From Burhinus oedicnemus (Eukaryota > Chordata > Aves > Charadriiformes > Burhinidae), in NCBI GenBank assembly GCA_008921705.1, contig VFFE01006626.1:6180-70179 (forward strand): 64,000 bases of DNA, in the 5' to 3' direction. A program made the position numbers and the translations under genes. The number at the start of each line of letters is the position of its first letter. Position 1 is the stretch's first letter. The notes beneath the pieces are model-generated. The model was not told the DNA's origin and ran no database searches. It was given only the letters and a program-made list of their open reading frames with translations. Positions 1 to 11,300 of this stretch are shown piece after piece.

Positions 1-1146
1 AATGCCAGGTCCTGACAGACACACCTACTCCTTAGTAAAGGCTGTTTAACAATACTCCTCCAGGCAGGGTTTTTCTCAGATTATTGTTGCACATTTCAGG
101 TGGCTGCAGTCACATGGCCCCCAGCCAGCATACGTCTAAAAACAGTGTGCGATAATCCCAAGCAAAACTGTACTGCCTGTCCTGCTCTATCCTTGAGCTT
201 TCCCACAAGAACCACCGCAAGCAAAACTCTCTCTGCTCACGCTTGCTATTCTTAGCCTTGTGCAATGCCAATGGCTCCAAATCACACCCAGTGGGGAGGT
301 TCCAGCATTATCGGTTAGCACTCATACTCTGAACTGAAAACTATGTGCTCCTGATAGCATCTCAAAAGTCTGTAGATTGCTTGAGACAAAGATCTCCAGC
401 TCCCCCTGCCTGTTCGTAGTCCTTCCCCACTGGAAGGGCTGATTCTCACTACTCTGGTCCTGCTAGTAAGCACTGATGGTGGATGAGAGGCACACTTCCA
501 TGCTTCCATCTGGACCAATGCTGTGGTCCACTTCAACAGCTGCTCCCTCTCTAACACTGTACCCAGTCTCAAAGAGTTCAAGGCACACCTAAGATGAATG
601 TCAGAATACATCCAAAGTATTACTAAAGGATGTACACCAGTACAGAGCGTGATGATGCACAGGCAGGCATAGTGACTTGTCCATTGCAACCAGATGAGTC
701 AATGAGAGGGACAGATCTGCCATTCTCCATCCCACATGATCTCCCTAACATCTCCTATTCTACTGTGGTTGAATACTCTGAGGGGCAGAGTGAATCAGAA
801 CAGCATTAAATATCAAAAACAAGGCTTGTATGGGGCAGGATGACAGATCTCTAGTCATCCCATGTCCTGATGCATCTATACAGCCCAGCACAAATTTTAC
901 AAGGAGATACTCCCTTTCACAGGTCGGCTTCTCACACTCACAACCAAACTGCTTCCAATCCTCGCAGCAGTCCCAGAGCATCCCATTGAACAGTGTAGCC
1001 ACACACCAGCTGATTCAGGGGTTCCTTGGACACCCTCAGGAAGGTATATTTTTACTTATTATGTAAACCAAGAAAAGCAAAAAGGGGTCTCCCTCCTGCT
1101 AGTCCCATTAAGAAAAGAAAAACATCACCCCACCAGTGCTTCTCAC
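1..1146 (-). other. MLXIP: MLXIP intron downstream of the large exon (partial)
   Basis: On the minus strand this follows the GTGAGAAGC donor of the exon at 1147-1810, so it is read as the 5' part of the next intron. I looked for the following MondoA exon (start of the segment leading to the bHLH domain) and saw no peptide that fits. Open frames at 315-689 and 760-1002 (minus) carry no recognisable family signal. No repeats are obvious. Confidence 0.6.
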
Positions 1147-1810
1147 CTGGGGTGATGAAGGCATTCTTTACCAATAAGGACACTGTTTCAGGCTTCGGAG
1201 CAGGCACTATTTTTTGTGACTGTTTGGGCCTTGTCCCAGCACTGGCCAGAGGAACAGCTTTGGGGAGTGCAAATGTCAGTTGGGATTGCAGCTGGGGCCG
1301 GGGTTGCCCCTGCAGGACAGTAGTCTGGAAAGCCAGGTTACAAGGCACTCCTGCACCTGGCTGCTGCGTTGCCAGGACAAGGTTCTGGGTCTGGCTGAAG
1401 GTGGTGGCAGGGGCATTGTGGGTCAACGTAGCAGAAGCTGTGTGGGTGATAACTGTAGATTCACAGAGGCCAAACTTTTGGGTTTCTGGTGCAGCGAACG
1501 AAGCTGGTGGAGAGCTTAAGCTAGAATTCAGAGGCACTGCAGGCAACGGGGACTGGTGCTGTTGTGTCGCAGGTTGAAGCAGTGGCAAGGGTGTCTGAAA
1601 CACTGGCATAAAAGTTTGTGGCCCGCTGAGAGACGAGTCAGGAGTGAAGTCTGCTGGCTCGATGAAAGATCCCCCGCTTCTAATGCTGGAACACTGGTCA
1701 GTGCCAACATCAGGAATGACAGGAGCAGGTACTGAGGAAGCAATCAGTCCGTCACTGATGTTCCCTGCTGGAAGTGTGTTGGGCAAGGAACCCGACGGCA
1801 GGACAGGAGA
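1147..1810 (-). CDS. MLXIP: MLXIP (MondoA) large proline/serine-rich exon
   Basis: This 664-nt exon (221 codons plus one base) starts SPVLPSGSLPNTLPAG after the acceptor TTTTCTGTCAG. It ends KNAFITP at the donor CACCCCAG followed by GTGAGAAGC. Inside are GGSFIEPADFTP, VITHTASATLTH followed by NAPATTFSQ, and KQSQKIVPAPKPE. These are landmarks of the MondoA central activation region, disordered and rich in Pro, Ser, Thr and Gln. The reading frame continues past the donor into the intron for about 30 codons (MGLAGGRPLFAF and so on), so an open frame alone overstates the exon. One base of a Gly/Ala-type codon is carried to the next exon, which lies left of position 1 or is not visible. The DNA-binding bHLH-LZ region is not in the window. 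Confidence 0.95.
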
Positions 1811-1963
1811 CTGACAGAAAAGAAAAACATTACAGATTCAGACATGATCTCTGAAACTCTTGTCTGAACGCCTTCTGAGAAGGACATGGCTCATGTGTAA
1901 GAGTCTTCATAGCACATACATGTCTGAAATTAGGCTGTTTTAAACATTGACAGCCTCTCTTAC
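1811..1963 (-). other. MLXIP: MLXIP intron, 153 bp
   Basis: Short intron between the exons at 1964-2055 and 1147-1810. It opens with GTAAGAG and closes with a pyrimidine-rich acceptor, TTTTTCTTTTCTGTCAG. It lies in phase 0, between complete codons. Nothing else is visible in it. Confidence 0.88.
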
Positions 1964-2055
1964 CTGTGAAGAATGGCTGCTGCTATCTGTTGTAGCTGAG
2001 CTGACAGCAGACACAGAAGGGAAATAATTACTGGAACGACTGGGCGTGAATAAAT
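1964..2055 (-). CDS. MLXIP: MLXIP (MondoA) internal coding exon, Ser-rich segment
   Basis: This 92-nt exon reads (D)LFTPSRSSNYFPS, then SAVSSATTDSSSHSSQ. It corresponds to the Asp-Leu-Phe start of the serine-rich linker of MondoA. The acceptor is CATATTTCAG before ATTTATTCACG, and the donor is TTCACAG followed by GTAAGAG. It enters with two bases of the Asp codon and ends exactly on a codon boundary. The content is nearly all Ser, Thr, Pro and Ala with no charged clusters, as expected for a disordered transactivation region. Its serine density makes it a plausible phosphorylation region, but the sequence does not show that. Confidence 0.88.
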
Positions 2056-2924
2056 CTGAAATATGAAAAGTCACCTATTAATTTTCTACTTTTCATACTC
2101 AAGGTACAGCATTGCTAGATACTAAAATTCACAGGAATATCAATATTATTTAGCAAATAACGAAACCACAAGATTTTTGCTTCATACAACTGCTGCTGAC
2201 TGAGCAATGAATTGTCATCTTCCAGAGGAACTGATGTCTTCAGGGCAGACTCCTTCAACTTTCATGCAAGCTGAGGACAATACAAAAATCAGCCCGCTGT
2301 TTAAGGTTCACCTACACACAGATAGCCAAGAGCTGATTCTCAATGCAGTCCCACAAAATTCAGTTATTTGATGCAGACTGCATGCAGGCCCAGCAAACAG
2401 ATGTGACTTTTGACTTCCATGAAGATCCGTAACCAGCAAAGTTGTCAGTAGTAGTTTAATGTCATATGTAATTCTTGAGAGTACCAGAAAATGTTCCAAG
2501 GCAAACTGTTAAATCACTTCATCACTAAGAAGTGCTAAATGGGAAAACCTTAGTGATTCTGTGAGTTCTCCTGTCTGCATCTGATGTCTTTAATTACTCA
2601 ACGACTTAAGGTCTAAATGCTATTTTCTTGAAAGGCAAATTCTTTTGAACGAGGTTTAAACCTTGGAATAAATAATCCTAACGTGACTCTCAAACCCAGT
2701 TAAGTAAAGGACTGGGGTCACAGTAACAAAGGGGTCTACCCACATATGCATCTGCTTGAAATAATGAACAACTAAAACATCTACAAAGTGTTCTTCACCT
2801 TTCTCTCAAATTCCCTGCCTTCTAAAGAGAGTAGATATCTGCAACGTTTAATGTTCTGTTAAAAACTAGTTCATAAATCACTACAATTTTAAAGAACTTG
2901 ATTGCCTATATATAGGATTCTTAC
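2056..2924 (-). other. MLXIP: MLXIP intron, 869 bp
   Basis: Intron between the exons at 2925-3014 and 1964-2055, opening GTAAGAATC and closing CATATTTCAG, phase 1. The sequence is AT-rich. I see no nested gene, repeat or structured RNA in it. Confidence 0.85.
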
Positions 2925-3014
2925 CCTGAAAAGGCTCAAAAGTATCCATAAAATCAAAATTTGGCTGGAGAGGAATAAGCCCTGGTTGAATCATGTCAGC
3001 ATTTCCTAAGTGTG
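2925..3014 (-). CDS. MLXIP: MLXIP (MondoA) internal coding exon, GNADMIQPG block
   Basis: This 90-nt exon encodes HLGNADMIQPG, LIPLQPNF and DFMDTFEPFQ, a strongly conserved Mondo stretch between the N-terminal glucose-response region and the Pro/Ser-rich linker. The acceptor is TTTTGCAG before CACACTTAGG, and the donor is TTTTCAGG followed by GTAAGAATC. Two bases at the start complete the Ala codon begun in the exon at 4088-4259. One base (G) is left over and joins AT of the next exon to make Asp. There are no stop codons, and the phase is consistent on both sides. The exon is too short to stand out as an open reading frame, so the identification depends on the peptide and the splice joins. 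Confidence 0.92.
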
Positions 3015-4087
3015 CTGCAAAATTCAGGAGACAGATTAGATTAGCTTCACATCACTCACACAGTAACAGCAGTAGGAATATAGCATTTGGCTAGAACACC
3101 ACCACACACTCCACAGGCAGGCTTGGCCAAGATGTTTATAGAAAAACTGCTGCTGAAATGAACTAAGCATCTGCTTTTCTTCAGAACTACAGCACAGTTC
3201 TGAAGTCAAAACCACTGGGGAATGAAACTTTCATCTAGTACAATGGAAGACGTGAAACCTGAAGGTTTTAACTAACAACTGAGGATTGCCAAGCTTGGAT
3301 ACCTCCTGCTCCCAAACCTCGTGTCCTGCCCCTGCTGCACGATACACAAACTTGCTGGGAAGCACAACATGAACCACCACAGCTCATAGCACTGTACTCT
3401 AAAAAAACCAAAACCAACCAACCAACCAAAAAAAAAAACAAAAAAAAAAAACAACACACAACAAAAAAAACTCCACCCAAAACAAAAAAACCCCAACAAA
3501 CCATAATTCGTTTAATTTTGCTTCAAGTACACTTCATGTAAACCACAGATGCTCTGGAGTTGCTCAGATAGCTTAGACATCCATGCAGCGAGGATGATGC
3601 ATAGTGGACATCTGTTGCCCCATTAGGCAGTCAGAGCCTTCATTTAGAGAGCATTTGACAGAACTGTATAGCTCTTGGGATTGTTTTTACAGGAGATGTG
3701 ACTTGCACTTGTTCTAAGAGACATATCCAAAGAAAAATACATAGGCACTCCCTTAAAAATACACACACACATACATGCTTTGAGATAAATAACAAAGCCT
3801 TCACCACTGATAAAGGTAAATACTGCTCATTGCAGATTTATTCAGAGCAACATCAGAGGATAATGCTAGGAGCAGTATGTAAGAAGGTAAGACAGAAATT
3901 AAATTTGGATGAATAACTTGGATTCCATAACCTATAAAGCATAAGACAGCTACACTCTCTAACCTACTTTTATCTGTATCAGCAAAGTAAGATAAATTTC
4001 TTAGGCAAGACTAGAAGAGCAGCAAAGCAACAAACCAGACTTTTCCTAGAGGTTCCCGCTGCAACATAGCTAACAGCCAACAAATAC
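3015..4087 (-). other. MLXIP: MLXIP intron, 1,073 bp
   Basis: Intron between the exons at 4088-4259 and 2925-3014, opening GTATTTG and closing TTTTGCAG, phase 1. It contains the A-rich tract at 3401-3502, which is T-rich in the transcript sense. Otherwise it is unremarkable. Confidence 0.85.
3401..3502. repeat. A-rich low-complexity tract
   Basis: About 100 bp of plus-strand A runs broken by CC and CAC (AAACC / CCAACC-like units). In the MLXIP transcript this is a T/G-rich tract some 390-490 nt upstream of the acceptor at 3014. It could be the decayed poly-A tail of an old retroposon, but I see no body element next to it. Confidence 0.8.
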
Positions 4088-4259
4088 CTATGTCCCTGGA
4101 ATTTGGCCAGGAAACGAGCTGGTGTGAAGACAGTGTGGAGAACAGCGTGTCGGTGAACTCGGACATAAGCATATCTGCATCCAAGAGGCTGCCTTCCTCC
4201 ATAGGGACAGGTGTTTCTCTGCCATACCTTCTTTTTTGCCAGAGAACCACATCATCATC
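4088..4259 (-). CDS. MLXIP: MLXIP (MondoA) internal coding exon, MCR6-like block
   Basis: MondoA is a bHLH-leucine-zipper transcription factor that pairs with MLX, responds to glucose 6-phosphate, and moves from cytoplasm and outer mitochondrial membrane to the nucleus to induce genes such as TXNIP and ARRDC4 (family knowledge). This 172-nt exon reads, on the minus strand, from an acidic DDDVVLW start through ETPVPMEE and DADMLMSEF to DTLFSTLSSHQ and SWPNSRDI. That order matches the Mondo segment after the N-terminal conserved regions. The acceptor is TTTGGCAG before GATGATGATG, and the donor is GGGACATAG followed by GTATTTG. The exon ends one base into a codon, and that G joins CA of the next exon to give Ala. 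The first 15 residues look more diverged than the rest. The exon encoding the residues before DDD was not found. The assignment to MLXIP rather than MLXIPL rests on the combined four-exon match. Confidence 0.9.
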
Positions 4260-7200
4260 CTGCCAAAGGAAAGGAAGAAAAGTCAGGCTACCTAGACAAC
4301 ACTAAAGCAGTCAGGTGCAGAGATATAAAAACAGTCTTCATTTTTCAGATTTTTAGAGAAAGAACCTCTCATTCAGGAGCCATTCAAGTGGACTGAAACC
4401 AATCAGTGGTACTTCTAATACAACAACAACTTCAGCTCACTGATTTGAGCAACAACAGAAAACTTCAGTAGTATACCACAATACTCTGGGAAAGGTTTTT
4501 GCCCAAAAAACAGATGTTGACTAGAAGGACCTAAGACAAATAACTTCATCAACACTTTCTAGTGTCATTGATTATATGTATATTTTTGCAGTTCAACGAT
4601 CCCTTGGTTTGAATAAAGATTTAAAAATAACATGCGCAGCAAAAACTCAAAGCAGACAACTCCTATCTTGACGTGTATCTGCATCTCTGAAATGCAGTTA
4701 AGTGTAATTGTAATCTGACTTTCCACAAGGTATGTTGATATTCTTGTGGGCATTTTTAGCCCACAAAAAATACAACATAATGTGACTTGGCTTACCCATC
4801 CTTCACTACAGGCTAAGATAAATTGCGTTGCCTTGCATTCGCTGTGGACTGAAAGCACACACAGTTAGGTTCTTGGGGCTGAGCCAACACGCAGCTGCAA
4901 CTACACCAACATACCATGCCAGTGCATTGGAGCTCATGGCCAAAACAGCTGAGAGTTTTGTGAAACTGGAACAGATATAGATTTATGCTTAGCTCCAAAA
5001 AGAAAAAAAAAGAAAAAAAAAGAAAAAAAAAGAAAAAAAAAGAAAAAAAAAGAAAAAAAGTCACAATTCAGTAGGTCAGAAGGCAACACACAAATAAGCC
5101 AGATCCTGTGACCTTACGGCCATTCCCAGTAAGCAATAACTGGAAAAACCTTGAAGCAGCTGCAGTGGCCAGGTTCACCCCCATCACTGGGCTTGAATTC
5201 CCACAGATCCCTTTAGTTTGCTTGGGGAACCTTCGAGCTGCTCTCCGCAGTGCCTGGCTTCAGCCCCCTGTGTCCTGGTTAAAAATATCAATGGAGTGAA
5301 TCCAGGCATAGTCTTCGACAAGAATACGAATAACTTGGAAGGAAAAGAAAAGCTCCTCTTCTTCTGGTTCATGCTTTCAAAGGTTTCTTGGAACTTTGTG
5401 ACAAATTCTTAACTGGTGTAAATCATGTAGCTCTACGTAAGGCAAGAAATCAGCAACTGGAATTTAGGATACTGAACCAGTCCTAATGAGAAAACTATCT
5501 TCTGTTCATTCAGTACCATAAAAATAGTTCTATAAACACCTTAAATGATATGCTTTAACATTTGTTCACTAGCTTTTGATTGCAGTGGGCAAGAAGCTGG
5601 CTTATTTTTACTGCCAAGAATGAAAAATTTCAATTTTTTCAAATATGTGCAAAACCAGATGCCCCAGTAAAAATTTTTAGTCTGTTTAAAAAACACTTAT
5701 TTCTTTTAAAAAAACCATTTTGCATAGAAAACGTACCCCATGTAACAAACATTTGAGGCACTGCATAAGGATGGCACGCTCCCCGGCTCAGCCCGTGGGC
5801 AGGACACCCAGCACTGCAGGGACGGCCATGGTTCAGATCGAAGTGGACACGAAGTTTGGAGGGACTTGCTGAGTTTGGACCGAATGCTGCCGGGTGCTCA
5901 ACACCCTCAGCTTGCTCAGGCAGCGACCATGGGGAGCACCGGAGACCGGTAACAAATATCGGGAGAGTCTGTCCCAAGGGGAGCAAGGCAAATCTAAAGG
6001 ACTTGACCGCACTGAGACATACGCACCAGCTGGCACATCTTTAATCACCCTTGACATTTTTTATCACCCCGGCCATTGAAAGGTTATTTGCTGAGAGCCT
6101 GCAGAGGAAGAGAAAAATGACCCAGTTTCAGAGCTCTGTCCCATCCATGCCCCTCTGCTTTGAACCGTTCCTGACATCTTTCGAAGGGATTTGCTTCCTA
6201 AGGACAAAACCACACAAGATGTTTTAGATGCAGAAAGAGAAAGGAACCAAGTGTCCCTAAAGGTGAAGGCCCACGTCTCTGTGTCAAAACACTGTAACAG
6301 AACCAACCGGTTCCCAGCGCAATTACTTTGCAATCAGCAAAGTCATTAAGTTTGCTCGGTGTGGGTAGGTGGGTGCAGGGAGGGAGAACGGAGGGAGGCA
6401 GGGGCAGGTCTGAGCTGAGCAGTTCAGATTTTAATTAAGGAAAGGTATCGCTGGAGGAGGAGGTCAGAACAACAGGCTAATCACGCAGACAGCAGTCTCC
6501 TTTTATTGGCTTCAGAGTGCTCCTTCACTTCTCAGTGGCTTGCAATTAGAAAAAATAATTACCATCACCGCTGAACCTGCAAAATCTAAATACAGAGCAA
6601 GAGCTGTCTGCTCCCTACCAGCACGGGGGGGGTTTATGCCGAGAGCGTTTCTGTAGCTGTAGCCTTCCCCCAATGCCAGCCATCTGACGGAGGGTGAGGA
6701 TGGAGGTTACACACAGCCTCTCGCAAGAGACAGGCTTCAAGGAGGTGTTTTATGAGCTTTTTCCCTGGCTTGGACCCTCTGAGAAGCTTCCAGGTGCACT
6801 TTCCCATTGGTCTCTTGGTTCCATGACCACAGGGACGTGCACGTGGGCGTACAACGGGGGTGACAAGTAGCAGAGGGGGCTGCTAACCTGCGAAATACTT
6901 CCTCTGACTCAGTCATTCACCAGAGCCTGAAGAAAAACTGCTGGAGGTCATGAGGGAATGCCCAGATAATGCAAATAACAGCACGAGCAGTGAGCTGCAA
7001 GCACTGCAGGTTCCTCTCTCAGGAATTCCACAGGTGGCCACCACCCACCTGCCCTGGGGTGCTAAATGCTGCCTAAAACCTTCCATCTGCCCCCCCCTTC
7101 ATTGCCAGAACAGTTAATTAATAAGCTTGCCATCACTGACATGGCATTTAAAGGGACACCATCATGTGATACCCGTTTTCAATCACAAATTTGGGAAGAA

Positions 7201-7920
7201 TAAGGCTTTATATACCGTGAGACCCCAGGAGGAACGGATTGGTGATGATGATGTTCCTTTAAATAGCAGCAGATGTCAAGACCTGGAGCAATTGTTTTTC
7301 TTGCAAAGAAAGAAGCAGTGACCAAAAAAAAAAAACCCAGCCAAAAAAACCCCAAAAAACGCCGCCAAACCGCCTTCATTGACCAAAAACTGCATTTTCT
7401 CCCACCACATTGGCTCTGTTGAGCCAACGCAAGGGAAGAGCTCAGGACAACACCTCACATCACTCAGCAAACTCAAGCTGGCCATGATGGCCGCTCTGCG
7501 GGATGTCCCCAGTTCTGCAGCCACCAGAAGACAGCCAGTTCCTGGAGCACTATGACCCTTGTTTCAGCCGAGCATCTTCTCTCCAAGGCACCTTGAGTCA
7601 GGACACAGCCAAACCTGCCTTGTCCAGATCTTCTTAGCAGTGCATGCACTGGCACTTCCCCTGGCATTGACACAGATTTTATCTCAAGCTAAATGCTTCA
7701 GTGGAGAAAAGCCTTCACAGAAATGAAATACTGTAGTTCCCCAGGAGACAAAGACAGATTTTTAAGGGCACCTTGGTAGAAGGTCGATGCTTAAAATCTG
7801 GACCCTGGGCCCTTATTTCCCAGTGCTGTGGATCTGCTTCATGTTTACCCTACAGTGCAAAGCAGGTTGCGGTGCCGTCCCCTTTGTGTGGCCAGAACTG
7901 TAGATTGCTGGGCTTAACAT
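4260..7920. other. Noncoding stretch, probable MLXIP intron
   Basis: This lies upstream of the exon at 4088-4259 in transcript sense. I see no exon with a Mondo-like peptide and no RNA gene. The only structured element is the decamer A-tract at 4997-5060. Around 5,740-6,060 the base composition is more GC- and CpG-containing than its surroundings, but it is too weak and short to call a CpG island. Confidence 0.55.
4997..5060. repeat. 10-bp tandem A-rich repeat, about 6 units
   Basis: The unit AGAAAAAAAA is repeated without error starting at 5001, 5011, 5021, 5031 and 5041. A sixth unit at 5051 ends in G, and five A lead in. On the minus strand this is a continuous pyrimidine tract of T runs punctuated by single C every 10 bp. 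The period matches one helical turn of DNA, which is typical of A-tract phasing. Confidence 0.95.
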
Positions 7921-8334
7921 AGAGTCACAGAATCGTTTAGGATGGAAAAGACCTTTAAGATCATCTAGTCCAACCATTGACCCTACTCTACCAGGTCTGC
8001 CACTAAACCATGTCTCCAAGCACCACATCTATATGACTTTTAATCACATCTAGGGATGGTGACTCAACCACCTCCCTGGGCAGCCTGTTCCAATGGCTGA
8101 TAACTCTTTCAGTGAAAAATTTTTTCCTAATGTCCAGCCTAAACCTCCCCTGGCGCAACTTGAACCCATTTCCTCTTGTCCTATCGCTGGTTACTTAGGA
8201 GAGGAGACCAGCGCCCATCTCACTACAACCTCCTTTCAGGTAGTTGTAGAGAGCAGTAAGGTCTCCCCTCAACCTTCTCCAGACTAAACAATCCTAATTC
8301 CTTCAGCCGCTCCTCATAAGACATGTTCTCCAGA
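7921..8334 (-). mobile_element. CR1 LINE fragment, 3' end, 5'-truncated
   Basis: Reading leftward from 8334 the sequence is the terminal part of CR1 ORF2 and its 3' UTR. It ends at the left with the inverted signature AATCGTTTAGGATGGAAAAG, then CATCTAGTCCAACC. It is nearly identical in alignment to the right-hand CR1 at 45001-45738, up to the break at TTCTCCAGA. It is therefore the same subfamily with a more severe 5' truncation. Frameshifts and stops break the reverse-transcriptase C-terminal frame, and the element is non-functional. Confidence 0.9.
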
Positions 8335-11300
8335 AGCAGGCTGTGGGTATTTTCCCTAGGGAACCAGTGTAGATGGGTTTAGATCAGACTGAGCATCTGA
8401 AAACCGGCAAAGCAGCTCAGCAGAAGGAAAATAAACTAGATCACAGCCTGAGTTATTAACTTCTTCCTCCCTCCAAGAAAAAAACGCTACCTTCATCTCC
8501 TGGCGACAGAAGCAGGGCAGAGAGTGTGCAAGCCCAAAGCAACCAGAGACAAAGCCTGTGCTCTGAAGCCAAAGCTCTGAGTTCATCTAAGTAACCCTGG
8601 GCTTGAATATCTGCTCCTGGAGCCCACCACGCAGAGCCTGGGCTTTGCCTGCAGCTGCCTTCCCCGCTTCCCAGCCCCATCCTGGGGCACCCGTCTGGTC
8701 CCATGCAATTTCTAACTCCTTGCTAGCAGGAACTGGGTACGGTCTGTGCTCTTCCCCCACCCATCACTGTACTACAATCAAAATGCTTTTTGTTTTGCTG
8801 GAGCTTAATTTTCAGCCTGTGACTCCAAGCTTACCCTTCTGGGATTGGATTTCGAACCCAATTCCATATTGGAAACCACTAATTTTCTTAGTACCGTTTT
8901 CTGTGTGGTAGAACTCTGCTTTTAAAAGACTTGGGCACAGGAAAACTGCTTATTTGCATTATTTTTAATACAGAAAATTCAAAAACAACACAACAGATTT
9001 CATCCCTAGTGGCTCTCAACCCCAGATCTAGTTTCAACTCAAGTACAACCCTAAAGCTCGACCCTCTATTCGGCCTCAAACCCCAAACCTTTCCACGGGC
9101 TCTGGGTGGAAAGTTACTGACCCTGTATCTGAGCCAATTTTCAAAAACACAAATAACTTGCCTGATGAAATTTTTGTAGGGAAAAAAAATTAATATATAT
9201 ATACACACGCACACACGCCCCCCCCTCCATATATACCAGAAGGGATTAAATCCTCATGTTGCAAGAATTTAATTTAAAAAAGCTAAGACATTGTAGGAAT
9301 GCAAAAATATCACCTCAGCCTGGTAACCTTTGGCTTAGGCATGCACTTCCACAGCTAACAAACGGGAACGTTTCCTTTCCAGCGCTGGGAGGACCGGTGC
9401 CACTCAGGAATGCCTGGCTTCAGCCCAATTAGAAAAGGAAACCAGCAACCCTTTACTAGTGGGGCCTCCACGGGCTCCCAGAGTCAGCCTCTCATCCCAC
9501 GGGCTTGTTATCGTTCCCACTTTCTCCATCATGCCCCAAGCACCCCATTTCCAAACGCGCTGCTAAGGAGGACCAGAGAAGGGTCTTTGCAAAATAACAC
9601 TATATATTTTCCCTCTGCAAATCCAGATTATTATTTTATTTTATTTTTGTTCTCGGGAGGTAATGTATGATTTGCATCCACACTCTGAGCTCTGGGGCAT
9701 TAAAAGGAGAACGGTGCCCACTGCTGTCATCTCACCGGTGTGAATGCCATCAGGAAGAACAAACCGGTGTCTCCAGACAAGTCCATTCAAACCGGAGAGA
9801 AATGGTCCTCGGGAAATATTTGGTACCTGCACAGGGGCAGGAATAAGTTCATTTCACACCAAGGTTAAGCGTTTAATAGGACCCTGTGTATTAGCAGAAT
9901 TCCTGGCACGTCCAAACCTCGTTTAAAAGGTGGACGGGAAACTCTCTGCCTTTTGGTCTGATCTTAAGTTAATCATGACAACCAAGGGACTGACCTACAA
10001 GAAACAATCCTCTAGGTACTGACGTTACCCAAATAAAGCTAGCAGTTTCTGTAGTTTATTGGCTGTGTTTTTCCCCCCAGCAGGCTTAATTTATGGTAAT
10101 TACTAGGAACTATGGATTAAATTAATAAAAAGGAAATTATTAAGGTTTTCTGACCCGGAGGCCAAGGGTAAGTAAAGAGAAGCAAACTGCTCTCGATGGG
10201 AACGCTTCCCTGCTGCTTGCAGGGCCAGTGGAGAAGGACTTTCAGTGCAGCAAGAGGGAGGGCAGGTTTTTGGGAAGAGGCAGCTGTCTCAGCTCGGATG
10301 CTGGGTAGGACCATCATATCCACCAGCCTGGGGAGCCCTGAACCACCACGGCACAACTATTCCCTGGCAGAGGAGTGGGATGCTGCCTTCTTCTTGTCTG
10401 AGCTATGCAGAGTGTACACAACACGGAGTCATACGCTTTATGTTAGCAAAGAAAGAGAGATCTCTGTCGGATGGGAAGAGACTATAAAAATAATACAATG
10501 CAGAAATCCAGCTTAACTCAAACTACACCAAAGTCCAGAGTCCTGCTCTAAATCCAGCTCTGCCAGCTGATCAGAAGAAGTAATTCTCTCCTGCCCGGGT
10601 TGGAGCACGTTTATTACTGCTTATAATTCTTATATATGTCTCATACTTTAAATTAGCATTTTGAATGCTCTTATGCTGTTGCAAAGTCAGACCATTAGTG
10701 GTTGCCAGACCTGGCCCCGCAATCTCTGCTGGCTTGGGTATAAATATGAATCATGTTCATCAAAGGCAGAGCAGGGCGTAGCGATGGCAGGGGCAGAGGG
10801 GATGGCTCCTGCTCCGCTCTCCCTGCAAGATCAGTGCAGAAACAAAGACGCCAAGTTTTACTTGCAGTAACGAACCTTGTGTTCATCACTTCCCTCCTCT
10901 GCTGAGTGAGGCCCTCTGTGCACACATAGTTTCTGCAATGAGCGCTTTCAGCTTCGTTAGCACCGTTATCTGTTCCGGGTCCAGCATGAAATCTCTCAGT
11001 GGCGCAACTTGAAATTCATCTCACACTCTGCAGCCAACTTTGGGCTCTGCAGACAGCCTCATCCATCGCGGCCCCACACCCTACCGAGAAGTTTCACAGT
11101 TTTCAATACCACATATATCTATATTGGGGGGGGAGGAAAGAAAAAAGAAAAAAGTCTGGGTAGGCTTTTGGTTCAAAAAGAATAGCTTCAAAAGAATATC
11201 AGAAATCACCTCCCCCCTTATACAGATTAAGTAAATGCAGCACACACCTGAACTTGTACTTAAATACACCCAAACTGTGTTTAAGAAGAACTGCTACAAG

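Noticed and set aside
1026..1577. 183-codon plus-strand frame
   Set aside because: It is the antisense shadow of the MLXIP exon at 1147-1810. No family signal, and the exon on the other strand is well supported.
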